The position numbers and the translations under genes are program-made. DNA of 64,000 nt from assembly GCA_963827585.1 (NCBI GenBank), contig CAWHCK010000014.1, forward strand, positions 137,351 to 201,350, written 5' to 3'. Every line of letters begins with the position of its first letter. Position 1 is the first letter of the stretch. The notes under the pieces were generated by a model, which saw only the letters and a program-made list of their open reading frames with translations, was not told the DNA's origin and did no database searches. Below, piece by piece: positions 43,676 to 52,579 of the stretch. Origin of the DNA: VAZQ01 sp963827585 (GTDB taxonomy: Bacteria > Pseudomonadota > Alphaproteobacteria > Rhizobiales > Xanthobacteraceae).

Positions 43676-46006
43676 TTAAGCGCCGCCTGGATGGTGGCGT
43701 AGCCGCCGTTGCCGACCAGCAGGAAGTTGGCCGTGCCCGACGCCGTCGATCTGCTCGACGCCGTTGAGGAGATCGGTCCCGCCTCCGCCGATGCTCACCT
43801 GCCAGCCGGCCTGGCTACCGGCGGTCACCGGATCGGCGTCCGCGACGGCGGTGACGTCGCCCGTGGTCACGGTGGTGGAAGAGACGCGCTGTCGGTGCCG
43901 GCGCCGCCATAGATCGCGTTGTTGCCAAGCCCGCCGGTGATGGAATTGTTTCCGGGTCGGCGAAGACTGCCATGCTGCCGGTGCTGGTGTCGACGATGGT
44001 GTCGACCCCGGACGTGCCGATCGGTGAGCTGCGCGTCGTCGAAGCTCGCGGGCAGCACCGCGCCGGCGCCGAAATAGGTCGGGTTGACGGAGACCGGGGT
44101 CACCCCGGCGCCGAGGCCGGTGAAGCTGTTGCCGTGGATGTCGACGTCGTTGAGGCGGGCAACTGTCGCGGTGTCCGCCGGCGAGCCGCCGGTGAAGCGC
44201 TGGAACGCGATGGTGCCGTCGACCGCGGTGATGTTCTGGAAGGTGTTGCCGGTCACCGTGACGTCGGTGACGCCGTCGGTGCCCCAGGCGTCTTCGATCA
44301 CCAGGCCGCGATGCTGGGTGCCGTTGGCGGTGATCGAATTGTCGATGTTCTGGAAGGTATTGTCGGTGACGGTCGCCTGCTTCGCGCCGTTGAGCGCGAG
44401 GCCCTGGCCGTCGAAGAGGTTGCCGTCGATCAGGACGGATTTCGAAGCCGCTGACATAGAAATTGCCGCCGCCGCTCGTTTGCGAATTGACGATCTCGAT
44501 GGCGTCGCCCGCGCCGTTGCCGGAGATGTTGAACTGGGCGCCGAGCGTCGCGGTGCCGGGGTTCATGCCGCTCAGGTCGAGATTGTCGAGCACCAGCTTG
44601 GCGCCGCCGGCACTCTCGATCTGGAGCATGGCCAGCTCGTTGGCCACGCCCATGGTGTGGTTGTTGCTGGCCATGGTCACGTCGCGGAAGGTGAGGCCGG
44701 CGCTGTCGCCGTCGGCGCCGTCGTGCAGCGCGATCGAGCCGCGCGCGTAGCTGATGCCGATGGGCGCGTCGTTGGAGTGCGACCCGCCGCTGCCGGTCGG
44801 CAGGAAGTCGCTGACCAGCGCGAAGGTCACGTCGTGGAACACGACGTCGGTCAGGTCCGTCGTGCTGCGCATGTCGAGGAGGTAGCTGGTGGCCGAGCCG
44901 TTGTTGACGGTCAGGTTGCCGACCTCGACGTTGGCCAAGGTCGCCGGCACGACCATCGAGCCGTTGATGACGACCTGCGCCTGCGCCGGCGCTGGCCGCC
45001 GAGCAGCCCTGATGCCGCTCTTGAGGGTGACCGTTTCGTTGTAGATGCCAGGCGCAACGAGAATGGTGTCGCCGGTGCTGGCGGCGTCGATCGCCTCCTG
45101 GATGGTGGCATAGCCGTTGCCGCCTACCAGCAAGAAGAACTGGCCGGGCGCGATGGGCTGGCCGGCCTGCACGGCCGCGATATCGACCTGGTCGATCACC
45201 GCCTCGACGTCGGTAAGATGATCGACGCCCTCGGCTCCCGCGTTGACGTCCCACTGCTGGGTGCCGGCATTGAAGCTGAAGCTGCTTGCCGACAGATTCC
45301 CGGGCATAGCCCGCACCGTCCTCGCGGCACCGCCGTCGAAGGTGTCGTTGCCGGCGCCGCCGAACAAGCTGTCGTCGTTGCCGCCGCCCTGGAAGCTGTC
45401 GTTGCCGCCGTTGCCGTAGAGGGTATTGCTCAGCGAATTGCCGATTACGGTGTCGCTGCCGGAGCCGCCGGCGATGCGCTCGACGTTGCGGATGGTGTCC
45501 TCGGCGACGCCGCCGACCGTGACGGTGGCATTGGTGGCGCCGTTGAGCGTGACGCTGATGTCGGCAGTCTTCTCGCTGTAGACGGCCGTGTCGTCGCCGG
45601 CGCCGCCGTCGATGGTGTCGTTCCCCGCACCACCCGACAAGGAGTTATTGCCGTCATTGCCGTCGAAGGTATCGTTGCCGCCACCGCCATTCAGCGTGTC
45701 GGCGGCAGAGCCCGCGATGAATTTGTCATCGCCTGTCGTACCGGTGACATCGAAGCTGTGCGGGTTCTGCGGGGCACCCGGGTCATCCGCATCCAAACCA
45801 CCGATCGCCCGCAGCTCGTAGTTGACGCCATTGCCAACGAACGTGTTGGCATCCGCGTCTACTGTTCCATCAAACCGCCGACCAATCTGGATCAGGCCTT
45901 GCTCGAAGCCCGAAATTGTATTGCCGGTTACAATTGGCGCGTTGCTGTAGTCTGCGACGGGACTGAAGAAAATCGCTGCCGTCCGAGACGGCGATGCCAT
46001 GGGCAT
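43676..46006 (-). CDS. RTX gene 1, second beta-helix plus RTX block
   Basis: In-frame from about 45970 to about 44450. It contains RTX turns (FDGNDGNNSLSGGAGNDTIDGG, LFGGAGNDTFDGG), then the junction VGGNGYATIQEAIDAASTGD and a second beta-helix with YLLDMRSTTDL and NISGNGAGDAIEIVNS. Near 44450 the frame moves to the piece 43867-44457, which continues with SVLIDGNLFDGQGLALNGAK, VTVTGNTFQNI and GGLGNNAIYGGAGTD. Confidence 0.7.
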   Translation of the reverse strand: MPMASPSRTAAIFFSPVADYSNAPIVTGNTISGFEQGLIQIGRRFDGTVDADANTFVGNGVNYELRAIGGLDADDPGAPQNPHSFDVTGTTGDDKFIAGSAADTLNGGGGNDTFDGNDGNNSLSGGAGNDTIDGGAGDDTAVYSEKTADISVTLNGATNATVTVGGVAEDTIRNVERIAGGSGSDTVIGNSLSNTLYGNGGNDSFQGGGNDDSLFGGAGNDTFDGGAARTVRAMPGNLSASSFSFNAGTQQWDVNAGAEGVDHLTDVEAVIDQVDIAAVQAGQPIAPGQFFLLVGGNGYATIQEAIDAASTGDTILVAPGIYNETVTLKSGIRAARRPAPAQAQVVINGSMVVPATLANVEVGNLTVNNGSATSYLLDMRSTTDLTDVVFHDVTFALVSDFLPTGSGGSHSNDAPIGISYARGSIALHDGADGDSAGLTFRDVTMASNNHTMGVANELAMLQIESAGGAKLVLDNLDLSGMNPGTATLGAQFNISGNGAGDAIEIVNSQTSGGGNFYVSGFEIRPDRRQPLRRPGPRAQRREAGDRHRQYLPEHRQFDHRQRHPASRPGDRRRLGHRRRHRRHGDRQHLPEHHRGRRHHRVPALHRRLAGGHRDSCPPQRRRHPRQQLHRPRRRGDPGLRQPDLFRRRRGAARELRRRAAHRSARPGSTPSSTPAPAAWQSSPTRKQFHHRRAWQQRDLWRRRHRQRVSSTTVTTGDVTAVADADPVTAGSQAGWQVSIGGGGTDLLNGVEQIDGVGHGQLPAGRQRRLRHHPGGA

Positions 46007-46796
46007 GGCTGCCGCCGCCGGCCGCGGTCAGGCTGTTGCCGGTCACGTCGACGCCATCGGCGGCCATGTAAACGAGAATGCCGGAGCCGACGCCGTTGAC
46101 TGGGTCGCCATTGTAGCCGATGGCGGTAATCGTGTTGTTGCTGATGGTCCCGTCGGTGCCAACGCCGGAAAAAGAGCCGAGCTGGATGGCATTCTGCGCC
46201 TGGCCAGTAGGGCCGGCCCCCACGATCTGATTGTCGTGAAGATTGGCCGTCAGCGTCGGGCCCGATACGAAAATACCGGTCTTCTGGAAGAGATCGATCA
46301 ACGAGTTCTGCACCGTGATCGTGTGCGCTCCCGCCCCGGCGTGGCTGTCGGCGACGATGGCGTGGTTGCGCTGGTTGCCGGACGCGGCTTGACCGGCAAG
46401 CTCGTCCACCCTGGTGACATGCACGTCGTCGACGACCAGATTCGAGTTCAGCGCATAGATGCCGACGAACTGGGCGTTCGATACGGCGCCCTGATCGTTG
46501 CCGTCGACGGTGAGCCCCTCGATGGTTACTTGCGCGTCGTTCTTGACCGCGATCACTGCGCATTGGTTCGGCTGGCCGCGGGCATCATCCACCAAATTGA
46601 CGGTCAGGTTCGCGAGATCGGGAGACAGGATGACAGTCTCGCCCGGCCCTGCCCCCGAGAGCGTGATGTTCTTGCCGTCGATGGTGAGTTGTTCCTGGTA
46701 GGTGCCGGCCGTTATCTCGATCCTGTCGCCATCGACCGCCGCGTCGACCGCGGCCTGGATCGTGGCGTAGGTTGTTCCATTGATCGAGACGGTCAT
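45870..46796 (-). CDS. RTX gene 1, N-terminal beta-helix part
   Basis: An in-frame piece of 308 codons, homologous to the family down to about 45975. It has no classical signal peptide, which fits type I secretion. TIQAAVDAAVDGDRIEITAGTYQEQLTIDGKNITLSG is the capping strand set of a pectate-lyase-like helix, followed by repeated VTGN/ISNNTIT-type turns. The frame shifts by one near 45970, so the last 35 codons are not genuine. Confidence 0.75.
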   Translation of the reverse strand: MTVSINGTTYATIQAAVDAAVDGDRIEITAGTYQEQLTIDGKNITLSGAGPGETVILSPDLANLTVNLVDDARGQPNQCAVIAVKNDAQVTIEGLTVDGNDQGAVSNAQFVGIYALNSNLVVDDVHVTRVDELAGQAASGNQRNHAIVADSHAGAGAHTITVQNSLIDLFQKTGIFVSGPTLTANLHDNQIVGAGPTGQAQNAIQLGSFSGVGTDGTISNNTITAIGYNGDPVNGVGSGILVYMAADGVDVTGNSLTAAGGGSHAHGIAVSDGSDFLQSRRRLQQRANCNRQYNFGLRARPDPDWSAV

Positions 46797-46904
46797 TGAG
46801 TTTCTCCTCGGGGGTTATCGGGGGAGGGGGTTTGGCGCGTCCTGGTCGGGGGGCGACGCAGGACGCGCTCGCTAGGTCAGGTTTTCGTTGGATGGCGACG
46901 CCAA
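46797..46904. promoter_or_regulatory. 5' flank of RTX gene 1
   Basis: Contains the GAGGAG ribosome site just before ATG 46796 and a C/G-rich run (46812-46832). Beyond it begins the first 1.8-kb repeat unit, so the promoter probably lies inside that unit. Confidence 0.4.
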
Positions 46905-48665
46905 CGACGCCGCAGGCTCGAGCCGAATTTCACGGGCCCCGACGCTGCGCGCCTGCGGACCGCATCAGTCGTGAGGTCGGTCAGGCGGGGGGCGTTGCGT
47001 GGCGGTGGGGAACCGCTGGGCAAGTCGCGGCGCCCAGCCCCCCGATCACGGAAACGTGATCGGGGCTCGGCGGAACGCAGGGGGCAAAGCGGCTGTTGGA
47101 TGGACAAGCCATGAGTGTGTCTATAGAACAGCGCAATCGGCTGCGATGGGCGCGGGCCTGGAATGACGCCTCGATCTCGTCGGCGAGCTCATTCGCATCA
47201 TCCGTGGCGGCGGCGGCAGGGGTAGACAGCCCAGGCGTGGCTTTGACGACATTCCGGTAGCCGACATGTTGCCCTTGAGCTTGGCGACGCGCTGCCCGCG
47301 ATGGGCGGGCGTGCCGATCAACCTGTCCGACGATGTCGGAAAAGCGTTCGCGACCAACCATCGGCTTCACATAATTCCGCCAACGCGGCTGCAGCAGACG
47401 AACACGCACGCAACGGCGACAGAGGTGACGGACGAAACGCGCGCACGCCGTCGCAGCTTCGCAGCCGACGGCAAAGTGTCGGCGCCAACGCAGCTTTGAG
47501 TGGGTCGGCAGGATCACGAAAGAAGCCCCGCAAAAGTTAGTGACAGCCAAGCGCGCACAAGAACGAAGGCAACGACACGCGCCTTTAGGCTTTTCTGGTT
47601 TTGTTGTTATGAGAAGGTTTGCACGCCGGCACGACGGTTCGATCAACCTTTGAGATCAAAACCGCCGGCGCACACCTAAAAGCGCCGGGGTCGTCTGTCA
47701 AGGCAACTGGGACCGTCCGTAACTTTAATTTTTCTTCACTTGAGTTCTTTCAGGCTTTCGATTTGCCGGGCCTGCCCACCACTCAAGCCGTTTTTGTAGG
47801 TCTTCAATATTCTGATTTTTCGTTGTTCAAACACTTTGAATGCCCTGCTGTCCAAGCACCTTTGCCGCAAAACCCAGCGCGCCTCTTCACGGAAGGCTCT
47901 ATTTTGGCTGTGAACCTTCTCAACCAAATAGAGCCAAATTCCGATGCGTCTGAGAGTTACCGAATTGGATGTCGGTTGGTGCAGACGTCGCCCTCGTGCC
48001 AAGCTGGCGGCCGCTCGCGGCATTTCTGTGGCTCCGCGAGCTCTTCAACCGAAGGCCAAAGCATGCGCGAGCCGCCGGATTAGAAAATATTGCGGATTTA
48101 CCGGAAAAAACGGTGATTTCGGTCGGGGAAAGGGGCGTGCATAGCCGGGTTTGAAAGACTAAAGCCCGAATTGCATTGGGCACGCAGCGGGGCACTACTT
48201 TAGTTTGATCTCCTTGAAGAACCTTTCGATCAAATGCCGCGACCAGAACAAACCCCATCGTGTTCACATGCGGACGAGTTCAGATGCGAACATGCCCTAT
48301 TTTACATGCAAAGGATGGTTTTAGGCCAACGCCCCGCATCAGGACCTAATAGCAATCTGCAGTGGTGGTGGGAAACGGCCCAACATTAAAGGGTACGCGA
48401 GCCCACGACCACCGCCTGCGCCGCGATCCCACGAACTTCAGGGATCGGTGGCCGGCGAGTGAAGGGGCCGACCCACGGCAATACTGACGGATCGGAAGCG
48501 AATTCGAGCCTCCGCCTGCGGGTGCGATCGCGAGGCTCGGCGAGAGTTCAGAGCCCGCTGCCGTCGGTCGCCGCGGCGCTAGTCTAACCAGACCGGTAAC
48601 CCGCCTAGGCCCGATCGGATGAAGGCCGAGAGGAAGCGGAATTGGCCCTGTTTTGTTGGGTCACT
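46905..48665. repeat. 1.8-kb direct repeat, unit 1
   Basis: From GACGCCGCAGGCTCGAGCCG to GAATTGGCCCTGTTTTGTTG. It matches unit 2 along its full length, with many substitutions and small indels. It includes a hairpin (GATCACGGAAACGTGATC, near 47043-47060), a lower-GC central part (47550-48300) and a tandem GTTC-N6-GAAC motif. No frame is conserved convincingly over the unit; several short frames on both strands match between units only because the DNA does. Confidence 0.8.
48262..48291. promoter_or_regulatory. tandem GTTC-N6-GAAC motif in unit 1
   Basis: GTTCACATGCGGAC at 48262-48275 and GTTCAGATGCGAAC at 48278-48291, spaced by one and a half helical turns. Imperfect copies of the pair at 50168-50197. 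It looks like a double operator. Confidence 0.4.
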
Positions 48666-48667
48666 GT

Positions 48668-48727
48668 CCTTGGCGCCAAGAACGCCGATGCGGAGCATCG
48701 GCTTTGCGCCGAAGCGAAGCGAAGGCG
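48668..48727. repeat. 60-bp element shared with 33321-33380
   Basis: CCTTGGCGCCAAGAACGCCG through to GCGAAGCGAAGGCGG is the same as the inner part of the composite repeat near RTX gene 1's 3' end. It lies exactly between the two 1.8-kb units. Confidence 0.75.
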
Positions 48728-48736
48728 GCGCCGGAC

Positions 48737-50573
48737 GACGCCGCGGGCTCGAGCCGAATTTCACGGGCGGCGATGTTGCGCGTCCTGCGGACCGCATCAG
48801 TCGTGGGGCTGGTCCGGTCGGGAGCGTTGCGTGCCGGCGGGGACGCCTTGGTCTTGGCGGCGTCCGGTTCCCGATCACGGAAACGTGATCGGAGCTCGGG
48901 GGAACGCGAGAGGCAAAGCGGCCGTTGGATGGATAATCCGTAAGTGTGTCTATAGAACAGTGCAATCGGCCGCGATGTACGCGGGCCTGGAATGACGCCT
49001 CGATCTCGTCGGCGAGCTCATTCGCATCATCCGTGCCGCCGGCAGGGGTAGACAGCCCAGGCGTGGCTTTGCCGACGTTCCGGTAGCCGACATGTTGCCC
49101 TTGAGCTTGGCGACGCGTTGCCCTCGACGGGCGGGCGTGCCGATCGACCTGCCCGACGATGTCGGAAAAGCGTTCGCGACCAACCATCGGCTTCACAGGG
49201 CTCCTGCCAACGCCCTTGCAGCAGACGAACACGCACGCAACGGTGACAGAGGTGACGGACGAAACGCGCGCCCGCCGTCGCAAAGCTTCGCAGCCGACGG
49301 CAAAGTATCGGCGCCAACGCAAAGCTTTGAGTGGGTCGGCAGGATCACGGAAGAAGCCCCGCAAAATGTTAGTGACAGCCAAGCACGCACGAGAAACAAG
49401 GCAACGACACGCGCCTTTAGGCTTTTCTGGTTTTGTTGTTATGAGAAGGTTTGCACGCCGGCACGACGGTTCGATCAACCTTTGAGATCAAAACCGCCGG
49501 CGCACACCTAAAAGCGCCGGGGTCGTCTGTCAAGGCAACCGGGACCGTCCGTAACTTTAATTTTTCTTCACTTGAGTTCTTCCGGGCTTTCGATTTGCCG
49601 GGCCTGCCCGCCACTCAAGCCGTTTTTGTAGGTCTTCAAGTATCCTATTTTTCGGTGTTTCAAACACTTTGAATGCCCTGCTGTCCAAGCACCTTTACCG
49701 CAAAACGCCAGCGCGCCTCTTCCAGAAAGGCGATTTTGGCTGTGAACCTTCGCAACCAAAATGGAGCCAATTTCCGATGCGCCTGATCGTCTCACCCAAT
49801 TGGATGTCGGTTGGTGCAGACGTCGCCCTCGTGCCAAGCTGGCGGCCGCTCGCGGCATTTCTGTCGGGCCCCGGCCGCCAACCTTTCTCAGCCGAAGGCA
49901 AAACATGTGTGAGCGCCGGACTGGAAAATATAGCGGATTTACCGGGAAAAAAACGGTGATTTTGGTCGCTCGAAAGGGCTTGCACAGCCGGGTTTGAAAA
50001 ACCAAGGCGCGAATCGCGCTGGGCGCGCAGCAATGACCGAAACGCCGAGAAGGGATAAATGCAAGAAGCGTTTACTGCCGCCCCATCACATTATGACAAT
50101 GCAAGCTTCGTCTGCTGTCGTCGAAGGTCCTTTCGACCGAAGTCGAATACCGGACAAACCCCATCGTGTTCACATGCGAACGAGTTCACATGCGAACAAG
50201 CCCCTATTTACATGGAAAGGATGTGGTTTTAAGCCGACGCCCCTCATTCCCTCGATAGCGACTTTCAGCGGTGGTGGGAAAAGGCCCAACATTGGGCGCA
50301 CGTGAGCCCACGATCACTCCTTGGGCCGCGATCCCACGAACTGCGGGGATCGGTTGGCCGGCGAGTGAAGGGGCCGACCCACGGCAATACTGACGGATCG
50401 GAAGCGAATTCGAGCGTCCGCCTGTCGGCGCGGTCGTGAGGCTCCGCGAGAGCTCACAGCCCCCTGCCGTCGGTCGCCGCGGCGCTGGTCTAACCAGACC
50501 GGTAACCCGCCCAGGCTCGATCAGATGAAGGCCGAGAGGAAGCGGAATTGGCCCTGTTTTGCTGGGTCGCTTA
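48737..50573. repeat. 1.8-kb direct repeat, unit 2
   Basis: From GACGCCGCGGGCTCGAGCCG to GAATTGGCCCTGTTTTGCTG. The offset from unit 1 is 1,831 bp at the left and about 1,908 bp at the right; the difference is mainly an extra stretch near 50030-50140. The hairpin GATCACGGAAACGTGATC recurs at 48871-48888. Confidence 0.8.
50168..50197. promoter_or_regulatory. tandem GTTC-N6-GAAC motif in unit 2
   Basis: Two identical 14-bp boxes, GTTCACATGCGAAC at 50168-50181 and 50184-50197. Each is a near-palindrome. The inner GAACGAGTTC is also a palindrome, so a multimeric regulator could bind. No candidate regulator gene adjoins. Confidence 0.45.
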
Positions 50574-50657
50574 GTGAACATGACAGTTCGGAAAGGTGAT
50601 GAGCGCCGACCGAAGGGACCGGCGTGCCCGGTTGGGACGGCCTCCAACCCGGTCCAC

Positions 50658-50812
50658 CGTCGCGAACTGCGCGACAGCAGCCGCATCTGTGCATGCGCTG
50701 GTCGCCCATGACGGCGATCGAGGAAGGAGTTGCGGCTCTATTACGACATTACGACTGGTTTCTTGCCAACCCGGGAAGCTGCACGAGAGCGCCAGCGAGG
50801 GCGCTGTCGTAT
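50658..50812 (+). pseudogene. decayed fragment of the GDP-L-fucose synthase gene (3' end)
   Basis: Matches 31489-31620 of fcl: CGACAGCAGCCGCATC, GCCATGACG...ATCGAGGAAGG, GTTGCGGCTCTATTACGAC, GACTGGTTTCTTGCCAACC and GAGAGCGCCAGCGAGGGCGC, corresponding to DSSRIHALGWSAMTPLEEG, LRLYYDWFLAN and LRESAIEGA. Eight extra bases near 50745 (ATTACGAC repeated) and other small indels break the frame. Only the last 50 codons remain. Confidence 0.75.
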
Positions 50813-51253
50813 TCCTTTGAATTGGCCAAACTTGGTGCCACGCGCGCTGTCCAAGCGTTCCGAAGGCCGCCGGGCGGCGCCGATGTCGGCGCAGACATTC
50901 TCGGTCGCCGCGACCCATACACAGGGCAAGGGGCGTGACCGGACCATGTCAGCGCTCGCGTCGCCTGGCAATCACGTTCGAGCCGCCGTGAACCTGCGCA
51001 GCGCCGGGTGAAAGTCATCTGGCCGAGATCAATCGTCGAGATGCGACCCCCCACCCCAGCCCCCCAAGGGGTCCTTCAGGGGGAGGGAGCCGACCGAAGT
51101 CCGCGGCATTGTCTTTGGTCCAACGGCGGTCCGAGGAGAGAGCGCAAGACAGCAGCGCGGGTGCGCGTGGAGAGCCGCCGAAGCGATAGAAGCGGCGGCG
51201 GGGGTGAGAGAGAAACCCTCGCGCGCCCGCCGCCGTTCCCCTCGGATCGCAAT
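50813..51253. other. spacer between the fucose synthase fragment and RTX gene 2
   Basis: No gene seen. 51049-51090 holds a CCCCACCCCAGCCCCCCAAG...GGGGGAGGGAGC fragment related to the composite repeat at 33275. From about 51180 the sequence matches the 3' flank of RTX gene 1 (33535 onwards). Confidence 0.45.
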
Positions 51254-51275
51254 CCCCGCCGGCAGGCCGGCGGGG
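51254..51275 (-). terminator. hairpin downstream of RTX gene 2
   Basis: CCCCGCCGG / CCGGCGGGG stem, same as at 33603 and at a similar distance (16 bases) past the stop. Confidence 0.6.
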
Positions 51276-51290
51276 TCTTCACGGACTTCC

Positions 51291-52256
51291 TTACGAGAAC
51301 AGGAAGTCGGTGGGCACCGCATTGTTGGCGAACGTGATGGTTTCGACGTGAGCATCGATGGCGGAAGTGATCTCCCATTGATCGGTCGAGCCGATCCTCT
51401 GGGTGAATGTACCCGCGCCGAAGCCGAAGAACTGCAGTGTGTCGCCAGCGGTGAAGTCCACGACGGTGTCACCGTCGGCTTGCCCGGCGGTGAACACGAA
51501 GGTGTCGTCGCCGCCATTGCCCGTGAGCCTGTCGGCGCAGGCGCCCCCGTCGAGCGTGTTCTCGCCGGCATTGCCGAAGAGCTTGTTGTCGAGCCCGTTG
51601 CCGGTGCCGGTGAGGTTGGCAGAGCCCTGCAGCACCAGGGTTTCCACGTTCGCCGAGAGCGTTTGGCTGACCGTGGCAAACACCGCATCGGTGCCTTCGC
51701 CGACGTTCTCGAACACGAGGTCGCCGGCGTCGTCGACGAAGTAGACGTCGTTGCCCAAGCCGCCGCGCATGACGTCGGCACCGGCCATGCCGTTGAGCAG
51801 ATTACCGCCGGTGTTGCCGTAGAGCGTGTTCGCCCCGCTGTTGCCGTAGCCCTGCAGGTTGTCGCTGCCTTGCAGCACCAGGGTTTCCACGTTCGCCGAC
51901 AATCCGAAATGGGCCGTGGAAAAGACCGCGTCGGTGCCTTCGCTGGCGTTTTCAATGACGCCATCGCCGGCATTGTCGACGAAATAGACGTCGTTCCCGG
52001 CCCCGCCAAACATCCCATCGGCCCCGGCGTCGCCATCGAGGAGGTTATTGCCGCTATTGCCGATGATCACGTTGTTCAGACTGTTGCCACCGCCCTGCAG
52101 GTTGGCGCTGCCTTGCAGGACCAGGTATTCCACGTTGGCCGACAGCCGCATGTGCGCCGTCGAAAACACCACATCGTTGCCTTCATCGGCGTTCTCGATC
52201 GTCGCGTCGCCGGCATTGTCGACGAAATAGGCGTCGTTGCCGGCGCCGCCGAACAT
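51291..52256 (-). CDS. RTX gene 2, C-terminal RTX repeats
   Basis: 321 in-frame codons, four RTX units with LSANVETLVLQGSANLTGTG linkers, then DTFVFTAGQADGDTVVDFTA, TLQFFGFGAGTFTQRIGSTD and the final TITFANNAVPTDFLFS. This is the intact version of the C-terminus that is broken in RTX gene 1, and probably carries the type I secretion signal. Confidence 0.8.
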   Translation of the reverse strand: MFGGAGNDAYFVDNAGDATIENADEGNDVVFSTAHMRLSANVEYLVLQGSANLQGGGNSLNNVIIGNSGNNLLDGDAGADGMFGGAGNDVYFVDNAGDGVIENASEGTDAVFSTAHFGLSANVETLVLQGSDNLQGYGNSGANTLYGNTGGNLLNGMAGADVMRGGLGNDVYFVDDAGDLVFENVGEGTDAVFATVSQTLSANVETLVLQGSANLTGTGNGLDNKLFGNAGENTLDGGACADRLTGNGGDDTFVFTAGQADGDTVVDFTAGDTLQFFGFGAGTFTQRIGSTDQWEITSAIDAHVETITFANNAVPTDFLFS

Positions 52257-52579
52257 CGCGTCGGCGCCGGCGGCGCCGTCGAGGAGATTGCTCCCGGTGT
52301 TGCCGATAGATCAGGTTGCCCAGAGTGTTACCGTAGGCCTGCAGGTCGGCATTGCCTTGCAGGATGAGGTTTTCTACGTTCGCCGTCAGCCTGCAGATGG
52401 GTGGTCGAGAAGCACCGTGTCGTTGCCCTCGTTGGCGTTCTCAGTCATCACGTCACTGGCATTGTCGACGCGACGACGTAGATATCGTTGCCGGCGCCGC
52501 CAGTCATGGCGTCGACACCGCCGCCGCCATCGATCATGTTGTCGCCGCTGTTTCCGAGGATCGTATCGTTGCCGGGGCC

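Larger units (their letters stand above)
33641..46796 (-). pseudogene. giant beta-helix/RTX repeat protein, about 4,380 residues if repaired; interrupted by many indels (RTX gene 1)
   Basis: The gene starts at ATG 46796 (ribosome site GAGGAG seven bases upstream) with VSINGTTYATIQAAVDAAVD and ends with PTDFLFS. Blocks alternate between parallel beta-helix segments that open with (G)GYATIQAAIDAA..GDTILVAAGTY, at about 46.78, 45.14, 43.73, 40.07 and 36.74 kb, and RTX repeats (GGxGxDxLxGGxGxDTYVVDNAGD, with linker YTLGANVENLTLTG or LSANVETLVLQG). RTX repeats fold on calcium after type I secretion; the last 100 residues would carry the secretion signal. No secretion genes are in the window. 34.4-35.2 and 44.0-46.8 kb are mostly in frame, but in 35.2-43.7 kb the frame breaks about every 50-150 bp. 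Confidence 0.75.

Noticed and set aside
33641..46796. CRISPR-like or tandem-satellite array
   Set aside because: The periodicity is coding (RTX and beta-helix units); there are no short identical repeats with unique spacers.
47619..48083. A 154-codon plus-strand frame (KTAGAHLKAPGSSVKATGTV...) inside repeat unit 1
   Set aside because: The matching frame in unit 2 stops after 73 codons and the opposite strand is equally well conserved, so conservation reflects DNA, not protein. Kept only as part of the repeat.
48579..49478. A 299-codon minus-strand frame in repeat unit 2 with a 221-codon partner in unit 1
   Set aside because: Similarity is at DNA level over all frames; no known domain, start or ribosome site. 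A codon-bias test would be needed to revive it.
50168..50197. LexA (SOS) box
   Set aside because: The alphaproteobacterial box is a direct repeat GTTC-N7-GTTC; here the halves are inverted with six bases between.
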